NCBI RefSeq assembly: GCF_040932435.1
Contig: NZ_JBFQGA010000011.1
Span: 1-64,000 of the forward strand
Length of the DNA stretch: 64,000 nt
From: Kluyvera sp040932435
Lineage (GTDB): Bacteria; Pseudomonadota; Gammaproteobacteria; Enterobacterales; Enterobacteriaceae
Direction: 5' to 3'
The notes under the pieces are model-generated. The model was given only the letters and a program-made list of their open reading frames with translations. It ran no database searches and had not been told where the DNA came from. The position numbers and the translations under genes were made by a program. Positions 42,818 to 49,884 of this stretch are shown piece by piece; position 1 is the stretch's first letter, and each line of letters begins with the position of its first letter.

Positions 42818-43371
42818 AAAGAGATCTTACGCCGAGCTGTAAAACCGTCATTCTGGTAAACGGCATTCCCGCGTCGGGAAAAAGCACCATTGCCCGGCAG
42901 CTTTCGCTTACCTTTGGCCTGCCGTTGCTGACTATCGACGGTATCAAAGAGCCCTTTATGGCACGCTTTACGGATATTGACCGCCCCTTCAACCGCCAGC
43001 TCGGCTGTGCTGCCTATGAGGCTATTTGGTCGATTGTGGAACAGTCTCCGGCGGGTTGCGCCTGGGTTATTGACGCCTGGTTTGGCTTCCAGCCGAAGGA
43101 CGTGTTGCAGCGGCTAGCCCACAACGCGGGAGTCGAGCGGATCGTCGAAGTCTGGAATCAAATTCCTCCAGACGTCGCTGTGGCGCGCTACGCTCAGCGG
43201 TTAGCGCAGCGCTTGCCGGGTCATCCCGGTGAAGAGTATCTGCCCGAACTGGCGCAGTTGGCTGAACGGGCAAAACCGATGCAACTGGGGTCTGTATATT
43301 GCGTTGATCAGCAAACGCTGCCCGATATTGAAGAGGTCTACGACTGGGTTGAAGCACAGCTGCAATATTGA
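42814..43371 (+). CDS. P-loop kinase-like ATPase of unknown substrate
   Basis: This 185-residue protein has Walker A GIPASGKST (about residues 17-25) and a DAW(F) beta-strand end that may serve as Walker B/acceptor site (about residues 87-90). The lid-like stretch around PGHPGEEY is rich in Arg. The build is that of small-molecule kinases of the gluconokinase/AAA_33/zeta group. It is translationally coupled to EIIA and closes the PTS operon. A role in phosphorylating a pathway sugar or a salvage intermediate is plausible, but not shown. Confidence 0.72.
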   Translation: MKRDLTPSCKTVILVNGIPASGKSTIARQLSLTFGLPLLTIDGIKEPFMARFTDIDRPFNRQLGCAAYEAIWSIVEQSPAGCAWVIDAWFGFQPKDVLQRLAHNAGVERIVEVWNQIPPDVAVARYAQRLAQRLPGHPGEEYLPELAQLAERAKPMQLGSVYCVDQQTLPDIEEVYDWVEAQLQY

Positions 43372-43492
43372 TCAATTTATTTGAATGATGACAACAAATC
43401 CTTCCGCTTTTCGTTGAACGATGTGAGGGCTATTATTTATCACATCAAGGCAACATGCCTTATCCAAACAACCAAGTGAAAGGGTTTATATC

Positions 43493-43705
43493 ATGAAAAG
43501 CATCAAAACTTTTGTCGCAGTTATCGCTCTTGCCGCTTCTTTCGGTACCTTCGCTGCTCAGACCGTGACCGCAACCGCCTCTACCATTGACGGTGCCGAA
43601 GCGAAAATTGCCGCTCAAGCTGAACAGGCTGGTGCAAGCTCTTATAAAATTACCCAGGCTTATGCCGGTAACCGCGTGCACATGACCGCTGAACTGAGCA
43701 AATAA
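43493..43705 (+). CDS. Small periplasmic DUF1471 protein, copy B
   Basis: The 70-residue precursor has the same build as copy A at 37943: a signal peptide ending ...AASFGTFA and a mature domain identical residue for residue. About fourteen base changes, nearly all silent, are packed into codons 14-36. The first 38 bases and the last 105 bases are almost identical. The gene stands directly after the PTS operon, with its own upstream block and terminator (43724-43747), so it is probably a separate transcript. Confidence 0.9.
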   Translation: MKSIKTFVAVIALAASFGTFAAQTVTATASTIDGAEAKIAAQAEQAGASSYKITQAYAGNRVHMTAELSK

Positions 43706-43723
43706 GCGTAAGCAACTGTTGAA

Positions 43724-43747
43724 AGAGCGCCCTCGGGGCGCTTTTTT
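43724..43747 (+). terminator. Terminator of DUF1471 copy B
   Basis: This GAGCGCCCTCGGGGCGC hairpin with a T run is identical to the one after copy A. It also separates the gene from the convergent azlD. Confidence 0.88.
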
Positions 43748-43765
43748 CGTTTCTGAGGCGTACTT

Positions 43766-44089
43766 TTAGTGTATCCCCGCGAGGCGCAGCAACGCGGTGA
43801 CAACCGCTGCGGCGATGATCACCACGATAAGGGGAGCTTTACGCCAAGCAAGGAACACCGCAAAGCCGACACCCAGCACACGGGCCATGCCGGAGAAATG
43901 CTCACCCTCATAGAAAGTGGTTGCGAGCGCTACTGAAAACAGCAGCACCGTCGCAGCGTCTGAGAGCAGGGCCTGAGAACGTTCGGAAAATGCTAAACGG
44001 CTTCCGAGCTTAGCGCCGCCAAGGCGCATCAGATAGGTGCCTACGGAAAGAACAGCGATACCGATAATAAATAGCGTCATATTTGCCAT
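43766..44089 (-). CDS. azlD: AzlD-family branched-chain amino acid exporter subunit
   Basis: This 107-residue membrane protein has about four hydrophobic helices (GIAVLSVGTYLMR at the start). AzlD works with AzlC to export branched-chain amino acids or analogues, as YgaH does with YgaZ in E. coli. I start it at the ATG at 44089 (MANMTLF). A GAGG ribosome site stands eight bases before it, and the azlC TAA overlaps it in a TAATG junction. Longer forms starting up to 24 codons earlier would overlap azlC without reason. Confidence 0.87.
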   Translation of the reverse strand: MANMTLFIIGIAVLSVGTYLMRLGGAKLGSRLAFSERSQALLSDAATVLLFSVALATTFYEGEHFSGMARVLGVGFAVFLAWRKAPLIVVIIAAAVVTALLRLAGIH

Positions 44090-44751
44090 TATTTTTTCCT
44101 CGCCAGCAGGCCAAACAGAGACAACAGCACCGGCAGCCCCACGGGAGCAAAAGGCACACATGCTAATGAGATTGCTGCGCCGCTGCCGGCGCGGATGAGC
44201 GTGGTGCGGTTCTTAAAGGCTGGGATCACCAGAGCCAACAAGATGGCCGGGAACACGGCATCGAGACCGATGGTTTCCGGCGCGGGCAAGAGTTTGCCCA
44301 CTGCGGCACCAAATAGCGCACCCAGCGGCCAGAAGAGCGCGACGCCCATTCCGCATAGCCAGAATGCTGCTTTACGCTGCTCGAGCGTTGGCTGCGACAG
44401 CCCGAACACCACGCTCTCATCGTTCATGATATGGCAGCCAATAAAGCTGGCAGCACGACGGCCGACCAGATCCCGCACCGTGACACCAAACGGAATGTGC
44501 CGGGCATTGACCAGCAGTCCTGCCGCTGCTGCAGCAAGTGGGTTGCCGCCGCTGGCCACGATTCCGATAAACATAAATTCTGAGGCACCTGCAAGCACGG
44601 AAACCGACAGAAGTAGGGGAACCCAAAGTGGGAATCCGTAGGCCATTGCCAGCGAGCCGTAGGAAACTCCAACGACGCCGACGGCTAAGCACACCAGAAA
44701 AATAGCTTTCACCGTGCTGCCTTTCAGGCAGGAGAACATTTTCAGAGACAT
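44089..44751 (-). CDS. azlC: AzlC-family branched-chain amino acid exporter subunit
   Basis: The 220-residue membrane protein has the AzlC signature: VVGVSYGSLAMAYGF near the N-terminus, the ASEFMFIG loop and the VNARHIPFG segment. About five to six hydrophobic helices are visible. It forms the large subunit of the exporter with AzlD. It is divergent from an XRE-cupin regulator, with palindromic operators between them, so the regulator probably controls it. Confidence 0.88.
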   Translation of the reverse strand: MSLKMFSCLKGSTVKAIFLVCLAVGVVGVSYGSLAMAYGFPLWVPLLLSVSVLAGASEFMFIGIVASGGNPLAAAAAGLLVNARHIPFGVTVRDLVGRRAASFIGCHIMNDESVVFGLSQPTLEQRKAAFWLCGMGVALFWPLGALFGAAVGKLLPAPETIGLDAVFPAILLALVIPAFKNRTTLIRAGSGAAISLACVPFAPVGLPVLLSLFGLLARKK

Positions 44752-44787
44752 ATTAATTTGCCATATCGAACAAGATCTCCATTATAA

Positions 44788-44829
44788 TGAACGAATCAAT
44801 TTGGTAGTTCAAGTCGAACGATTCGTTCA
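44788..44829. promoter_or_regulatory. Operator between azlC and the XRE-cupin gene
   Basis: TGAACGAATC (44788-44797) and GATTCGTTCA (44820-44829) form an inverted repeat. The second arm also lies in a perfect local palindrome GAACGA-T-TCGTTC (44816-44828). These are likely binding sites of the divergent regulator. Confidence 0.68.
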
Positions 44830-44853
44830 ATATATAAAACGATGGAGTTGTGT

Positions 44854-45402
44854 ATGACACAGCCAATCAGCGTGATTGCCAAAAGTCTGGTGCGTGAGCG
44901 GGCCAGAACCGGCCTGTCGCTGGCCGAAATAGCCCGTCGCGCCGGTATTGCGAAATCAACGCTTTCACAGCTTGAAGCAGGTAACGGTAATCCCAGTCTA
45001 GAGACGCTATGGGCGCTTTGCGTGGCGCTGGATATACCTTTTGCCCGTCTGCTAGAACCGCAGCCGAATAAAACTCAGGTTATCCGCCGCGGCGAAGGCA
45101 CGAAAGTCGTGGCTGAACAGGCAAACTATCAGGCCACGCTGCTGGCGGCATGTCCGCCGGGAGCGCGCCGGGATATTTACCTGCTAGCCACTCAGCCGGG
45201 TGCGGACAGAATCTCGCATCCGCATCCACCGGGTTCGGTCGAGCACATTATTGTGACCCAGGGCCGGGCGTTAGTCGGCTTAACGGCAGCGCCGGAAGAG
45301 TTGAACGCCGGTGATTATATTTGCTATCCCGCCGATGAAGAGCATCTGTTTAAAGCGCTGGAGCCTGATACGCTGGCGCTGTTGGTTGCAGAGCAAAATT
45401 AA
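44854..45402 (+). CDS. XRE-family regulator with C-terminal cupin domain
   Basis: The 182-residue protein has an N-terminal helix-turn-helix (SLAEIARRAGIAKSTLSQLE, about residues 20-39) and a C-terminal cupin fold. The cupin carries HPHPPGSVEHI as its metal or ligand site and GDYICYPADEEH as its second motif. Such regulators often sense an amino acid or related small molecule and control a linked transporter, here azlCD. I choose the ATG at 44854 (MTQPISV) because GGAG stands six bases upstream. An ATG four codons earlier has no ribosome site. Confidence 0.87.
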   Translation: MTQPISVIAKSLVRERARTGLSLAEIARRAGIAKSTLSQLEAGNGNPSLETLWALCVALDIPFARLLEPQPNKTQVIRRGEGTKVVAEQANYQATLLAACPPGARRDIYLLATQPGADRISHPHPPGSVEHIIVTQGRALVGLTAAPEELNAGDYICYPADEEHLFKALEPDTLALLVAEQN

Positions 45403-45757
45403 TAGTGAGTACGTGCAGAAATATATATAAAACTGCACGTATTATTAATTGCCATATCCATTTAATAATACTAATTATCTATTAATCCAGCATCTTTATT
45501 CTTTTAAATAATTGATGATTCCATCCTATCCCCTTTCATATTATTCAGTGTTATCTGGCTCACGATCTTCTCTATATTATCGTTTACGCGCTAAACTTTA
45601 TTAGCTAGTGTTCGTTTGTTCGTCATGAAATAAATCTGTTTTTAAATAGAGACTACCCATGACAAATAAATTATGAATATACATTCATCGCTGTAATACA
45701 TGTGCGCACGAAATCTCTTTCTGGATTTCTTATTTATATTGTTATCAAGGGAATTGA
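45403..45757. promoter_or_regulatory. AT-rich leader of the porin gene
   Basis: This 355-bp region, very rich in A and T, contains no convincing frame or hairpin terminator. It probably holds the porin promoter and a long 5' leader. No known binding site was recognised. Confidence 0.4.
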
Positions 45758-47158
45758 ATGATGAAGAAATCGACATTAGCGATAGCTATTGGATTATTGT
45801 TGGTGGCCAATACGGGTTTTGCTAAGACAACTAAAATGACGCTAGAGCAGCGGCTGGAACAGCTAGAATCACGTCTGGAAGCGTCGGAAACACGAGCTCG
45901 GCAGGCGGAGCAGAAAGTACAGAATCTGCAAACACAGCAGGCGGTAGAAATTAAAGAAATTAAGGCCGCTCAGGGCAATACGCCGGTGAATGGTAAGACA
46001 CCGGCAGAAGAAATGCGGAAAAATGCGGCTACACCGAACCTTATTTTGAGCGGCTATGGCGATCTCAAAATCTACGGCGACGTTGAATATAATATGGATG
46101 GCGAAAGCCGTCGCGGCACGTTAACTAAATTGAATGAAGATCATTCCATCGGAACGTGGGATATGGACGGTCGTATTCTGATTGGCTTCGACGGCGTGCG
46201 CAAGATGAGCAATGGCCAGTTTGCAGGCTTCTCTATCCAGCCGCTGGCCGATATGTACGGCAGCATGAATCTTGATGATGCGCGCTTCAACTTCGGTCAG
46301 GAAAATGACTGGAAAGTAGAGATCGGTCGTTTCGAAGCCTTCGATATGTTCCCACTGAATCAAGATACCTTCGTCGAGCATTCGGGGAATACTGCTAATG
46401 ACCTGTATACCGATGGTCAGGGCTATATCTATATGATGAAAGAAGCCCGTGGGCGTTCCGATTCTGGCGGTAACTTCCTGATGAGCAAACAGATTGATGA
46501 CTGGTACTTTGAGCTGAACTCGTTGGTCGAAGACGGCACTACCCTGTTTGCCGACGGTGACAACGTGAATGTAGGCGGTCGTACCTACCACGGTCGTAAG
46601 ATGGAACAGGATAAAAACGTCGTCTATCTGCGTCCGGTCGTGAACTGGAAGCCAACATCTGAGCTTTCTTTCTCCGCGGCAATGGAATCGAACGTGGTGA
46701 ACAACGCTTACGGTTATACCAACAGCAAAGGCGAGTTTGTCGATCAGTCTGACCGTACCGGCTATGGTTTAACCATGACTTGGGATACCACTAAAGGTGA
46801 CCCGGATAATGGCGTTATCTTTAACCTGAATACTGCCTATTTAGATGCCAATAACGAAGACGATTTCACCGCAGCAACCAACATTTGGTGGAAGAACTTT
46901 GAAGTGGGCTATATTTATGCGCACAACAAAATTAGCGATTTTGCGGGCGTAGTCTGTGAAAACAACTGCATTATTCAGGAAGAAGGCACCTACGATATTC
47001 ATACAATCCACGCCTCTTATTGGATTAAAGACGTGATGAATATGGAAAACTTTAATATTTATCTGGGAACCTATTACTCTAAAATCCAGAGTGACCAGGA
47101 AATTTCTACAGACGACGATCGCTACGGCGCACGCGTTCGCTTCAAATACTACTTCTAA
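45758..47158 (+). CDS. Outer-membrane carbohydrate porin, RafY/BglH-like
   Basis: The 466-residue precursor has a signal peptide (MMKKSTLAIAIGLLLVANTGFA). A coiled-coil segment follows (about residues 30-70, LEQRLEQLESRLEASETRA). The beta-barrel begins at LSGYGDLKIYGDVEYN and ends with the terminal phenylalanine signature RVRFKYYF. The coiled coil is a feature of sugar porins such as ScrY. The barrel looks nearest to RafY-type glycoporins. A CXXXXC pair (VVCENNCII) lies in a late loop. The substrate is unknown. Neighbouring candidates are the rhamnose locus or the PTS operon. It has its own terminator. Confidence 0.82.
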   Translation: MMKKSTLAIAIGLLLVANTGFAKTTKMTLEQRLEQLESRLEASETRARQAEQKVQNLQTQQAVEIKEIKAAQGNTPVNGKTPAEEMRKNAATPNLILSGYGDLKIYGDVEYNMDGESRRGTLTKLNEDHSIGTWDMDGRILIGFDGVRKMSNGQFAGFSIQPLADMYGSMNLDDARFNFGQENDWKVEIGRFEAFDMFPLNQDTFVEHSGNTANDLYTDGQGYIYMMKEARGRSDSGGNFLMSKQIDDWYFELNSLVEDGTTLFADGDNVNVGGRTYHGRKMEQDKNVVYLRPVVNWKPTSELSFSAAMESNVVNNAYGYTNSKGEFVDQSDRTGYGLTMTWDTTKGDPDNGVIFNLNTAYLDANNEDDFTAATNIWWKNFEVGYIYAHNKISDFAGVVCENNCIIQEEGTYDIHTIHASYWIKDVMNMENFNIYLGTYYSKIQSDQEISTDDDRYGARVRFKYYF

Positions 47159-47163
47159 AAAAC

Positions 47164-47192
47164 AAAGGCCTCTGCAAGCAGAGGCCTTTTTC
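47164..47192 (+). terminator. Porin gene terminator
   Basis: The AAAGGCCTCTGC-AA-GCAGAGGCCTTTTT hairpin lies eight bases behind the stop codon. Confidence 0.9.
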
Positions 47193-47198
47193 TTCGGT

Positions 47199-47273
47199 GG
47201 GCCTGATAAGCGTAGCGCCATCAGGTTCTTTAGCACACATTGCCGGATGGCGACTAGCGCCTTATCCGATCTA
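47199..47273. repeat. BIME between porin and rhaM
   Basis: Two facing REP units occur (GGCCTGATAAGCGTAGCGCC... and GCCGGATGGCGACTAGCGCC...TTATCCG) in the convergent gap. Confidence 0.85.
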
Positions 47274-47289
47274 CATAAATAGCGCCAGC

Positions 47290-47604
47290 TTACGCCAGAT
47301 AAAACACTTCTTTTAGCTCTGCGCTCACTGGGCTGTTATCCGGATTCGACGGCATCACATCGGTCATGTGCTTCCACCAGCGCTGGCACACATCGGTATT
47401 TGCTACCGCGTTCCAGCGCTCCTCAGACTCAATTTCCACGGTAGCAAACAGCAGATTGCGTACTTCATCGAGATAAATCGCGTAATGGTGCGCGCCGTGG
47501 GCTTTCAGCACGGCTTCTAGCTCCGGCCAGATTGGGCTGTGGCGGCGCTGATATTCTTCGTGGGCGTTGGCGTTAACCTGCATCACAAAGGCTTTGCGGA
47601 TCAT
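47290..47604 (-). CDS. rhaM: L-rhamnose mutarotase
   Basis: RhaM interconverts the anomers of L-rhamnose. The 104-residue dimeric ferredoxin-like protein has the expected HEEYQRRHSPIWPEL segment with the active-site His, then HHYAIYLDE and the QRWWKHMTDVM block with the paired tryptophans. In K-12 it follows rhaD directly. Here the ABC importer genes and a lactaldehyde reductase gene lie between. It overlaps the reductase gene by four bases and ends the long minus-strand rhamnose operon. Confidence 0.95.
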   Translation of the reverse strand: MIRKAFVMQVNANAHEEYQRRHSPIWPELEAVLKAHGAHHYAIYLDEVRNLLFATVEIESEERWNAVANTDVCQRWWKHMTDVMPSNPDNSPVSAELKEVFYLA

Positions 47605-48749
47605 AATGCCTCCAAGTACAGCTCACGAACTTCGTCGCGGCTGGCGGTGCGTGGGTTGCACGGCGCGCAGGGGTCCGCGAGCGCTTTATCCAGCCATCCT
47701 TCGATATCAGCTTTGGTCACACCCAACTGACTGAAGCCTGCTGGAATACCCACGCGTGCGCTGAGCTTGCGGATAGCGTTGATGGCTTCCATGCTTGCCG
47801 CTTCATCGCTCAGAGCGCGAGTATCAACGCCCATGGCCTGCGCAACTCGAGCAAAGCGGGAAACCGCATTTGGACGGTTAAAGTTCTCGATGATCGGCAG
47901 CAGAATAGCGTTGCAGACGCCGTGCGGCAGATTATGGGTTGCGCCCGGCTGGTGCGCCAGCGCATGGACGAGTCCCAGACCGGCGCTGTTAAACGCCATC
48001 CCTGCCAGATACTGCCCAAACGCCATCTGTTCGCGGGCTTCTAGGTTATGGCCATCATCTACGGCTTTTGGCAGCCAGAGGGTGATGAGGCGAATCGCTT
48101 CCAACGCGTTGGCATCGGTTAACGGGTGCGCACCCACCGACACGTAGGCTTCAATTGCGTGGGTCAGCGCATCCATCCCGGTGGCAGCGGTGACCGAGGC
48201 AGGGATATCGAGCATCACGCTGGCATCGTCAACGGCGATATCTGGAATAATATTGGAGTCGATAATCACCTCTTTCACCTGGCGGGCGCTATCGATGATG
48301 ACTGCGTTGCTGGTCATCTCTGCGGCAGTACCCGCCGTGGTGTTAATGGCGACTAGGTGCACGCCCGCGTTAACCACTTTACCGACACCGGAGTAAGCGG
48401 TGGAAGGGCCGGGATTTGCGGTCAGGATTTTTACCGCTTTGGCGGTATCAATTGGGCTGCCGCCGCCGAAGGCAATGATGTAGTCACAAGATTCAGCCTG
48501 ATACGCCGCGTAGCCTTTTTGCACTAACTCTTCAGTAGGATTTGGGAAGACCTCATCGAACAGATGGTAAGACATTTTATGCGCGTCCAGCGCAGTGAAC
48601 AGGCTGTCTAGCAGGCCCAGCTTGACCAATTGACCATCGGTGACGATTAGCGCTTTGCCCCACTGCTTACCCGCCACCAGATTAACCATATCGCCGATTG
48701 CGCCCGCGCCGTGAAGGCTGATTTTTGGCAGTGCCAACATAAAGCTCAT
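47601..48749 (-). CDS. fucO: Iron-dependent lactaldehyde reductase, FucO-like
   Basis: This is a 382-residue group III alcohol dehydrogenase. The NAD-binding GGGSPIDTAKA and the metal-ligand region, including ALTHAIEAYVS, GLVHALAHQPGA and THNLPHGVCNA, are intact. It reduces L-lactaldehyde from rhamnulose-1-phosphate cleavage to 1,2-propanediol, mostly under anaerobic conditions. In K-12 this role is filled by fucO in the fucose locus, so the linked copy here makes the rhamnose pathway self-contained. The symbol is by homology. It could equally be given a rha name. Confidence 0.88.
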   Translation of the reverse strand: MSFMLALPKISLHGAGAIGDMVNLVAGKQWGKALIVTDGQLVKLGLLDSLFTALDAHKMSYHLFDEVFPNPTEELVQKGYAAYQAESCDYIIAFGGGSPIDTAKAVKILTANPGPSTAYSGVGKVVNAGVHLVAINTTAGTAAEMTSNAVIIDSARQVKEVIIDSNIIPDIAVDDASVMLDIPASVTAATGMDALTHAIEAYVSVGAHPLTDANALEAIRLITLWLPKAVDDGHNLEAREQMAFGQYLAGMAFNSAGLGLVHALAHQPGATHNLPHGVCNAILLPIIENFNRPNAVSRFARVAQAMGVDTRALSDEAASMEAINAIRKLSARVGIPAGFSQLGVTKADIEGWLDKALADPCAPCNPRTASRDEVRELYLEAL

Positions 48750-48787
48750 GATAATGCTCCTTAATTACGATTTTACAAATTCGCTTT

Positions 48788-48880
48788 CCCCCTCACCCTA
48801 ACCCTCTCCCCAAAGGGGCGAGGGAACCATTCCGTTTTCGCCCTCCCCCCCCTTTGGGGAGAGAGCCGGGATGAGGGGGT
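48788..48880. repeat. Long imperfect hairpin repeat (dispersed CCCTCACCCTAACCC type)
   Basis: About 90 bases can fold back: CCCCCTCACCCTAACC with CTCTCCCCAAAGGGG pairs with CCCCTTTGGGGAGAGAG and CCGGGATGAGGGGG. Such elements are dispersed in many enterobacterial genomes. It abuts the rhaQ stop codon, so it can shape the transcript between rhaQ and fucO. Confidence 0.8.
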
Positions 48881-49884
48881 TAATTCCGTCTTCGCTGCAT
48901 GATGCGGCGGGTGATAATTGGCAGAGAAATCACCACAATCAGCATCGCGCCAATAATTATCGACATGACGATGCCAGGGACGTTAAGCAGGCTCAGGCCG
49001 AAGGTGACTAGCCCCATCAAGAATGCGGCAATAATCACGCCGACCATGCTGCCGGAACCACCCAAAATATTGATGCCGCCAAGCACCGCCATGGTGACCA
49101 CCGCCAGTTCCCAACCCATGGCAATCGTCGGTCGTGTACTACCCAGGCGTGAAGTCAGCAGCACCGCAGCTAGGCCGGACATCAGACCAACCAGCGCAAA
49201 CAGCAGCAGGTTGTGACGTTTGACGTTAATACCGGAATACCACGCTCCGGTTGGGTTATTGCCGATGGCGTAAGTGCGGCGGCCAAAGTTGGTTTTGTGC
49301 AGCAGGAAGGCGAACAGGGCGGCGAGCACGATGAATAGCGCGAACTCGAACGACAGCGCGCCCCACACGTAGCCTTGACCAAACCAGGCGAAACTCTCCG
49401 GGTATTTATTCAACGCCTGATCGCCCAACAGAATGTAGGTGATCCCGCGATACAGGCTCATGGTGCCAATGGTGATGACGATGGAAGAGAGATTAAAGCG
49501 CGTCACGAGCAGGCCGTTGAATAACCCGCACAGTAACCCAACGCCCAGCCCCACGCAGACCAGCAGCGGCGTATCGACGCCAGCGGCGGCGCAAAAACCC
49601 ATCAGCGTTGAGCTCAGTGCGATGGTTGAAGCGACGGAAAGATCGATTTCGCGGGCAATAATCAGCATCGCCATCGGCAGCACGATGATCGCTTTTTCGG
49701 TAAAATTGAAGGTGGCGTCCGACAGATTCCAGATATTGAGGAAATAGGGCGAGGCCAGCGCGTTTATCACAAAGACCAGCAGCGTCACCGCCAGCAGAAA
49801 GCCTTCCCAGCACAGCAGCCGCGCAAAGAACGGCGACGTTCTGGCCTTGGTGTTAATGTCTTCAGGCATCATTATTTTGCTCAT
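48880..49884 (-). CDS. rhaQ: Rhamnose ABC transporter permease RhaQ
   Basis: This 334-residue inner-membrane protein is of the BPD_transp_2 (ribose/AI-2) type, with about eight to ten hydrophobic segments. MLIIAREIDLSVAS and TIGTMSLYRGITYILLG mark the family. With RhaP it forms the channel of an L-rhamnose importer of the Rhizobium RhaSTPQ kind. Overlap of four bases with rhaP shows tight coupling. The substrate follows from its place inside the rha operon. Confidence 0.88.
   Translation of the reverse strand: MSKIMMPEDINTKARTSPFFARLLCWEGFLLAVTLLVFVINALASPYFLNIWNLSDATFNFTEKAIIVLPMAMLIIAREIDLSVASTIALSSTLMGFCAAAGVDTPLLVCVGLGVGLLCGLFNGLLVTRFNLSSIVITIGTMSLYRGITYILLGDQALNKYPESFAWFGQGYVWGALSFEFALFIVLAALFAFLLHKTNFGRRTYAIGNNPTGAWYSGINVKRHNLLLFALVGLMSGLAAVLLTSRLGSTRPTIAMGWELAVVTMAVLGGINILGGSGSMVGVIIAAFLMGLVTFGLSLLNVPGIVMSIIIGAMLIVVISLPIITRRIMQRRRN

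Larger units (their letters stand above)
43395..43755. repeat. Direct repeat copy B (DUF1471 gene with flanks)
   Basis: This is the second copy of the 37845-38206 segment, with a one-base deletion after the stop codon and clustered changes in the upstream block and the first half of the gene. Confidence 0.92.

Noticed and set aside
44842..44853. An earlier ATG for the XRE-cupin regulator
   Set aside because: It has no Shine-Dalgarno sequence, while the ATG at 44854 has GGAG at the right distance.
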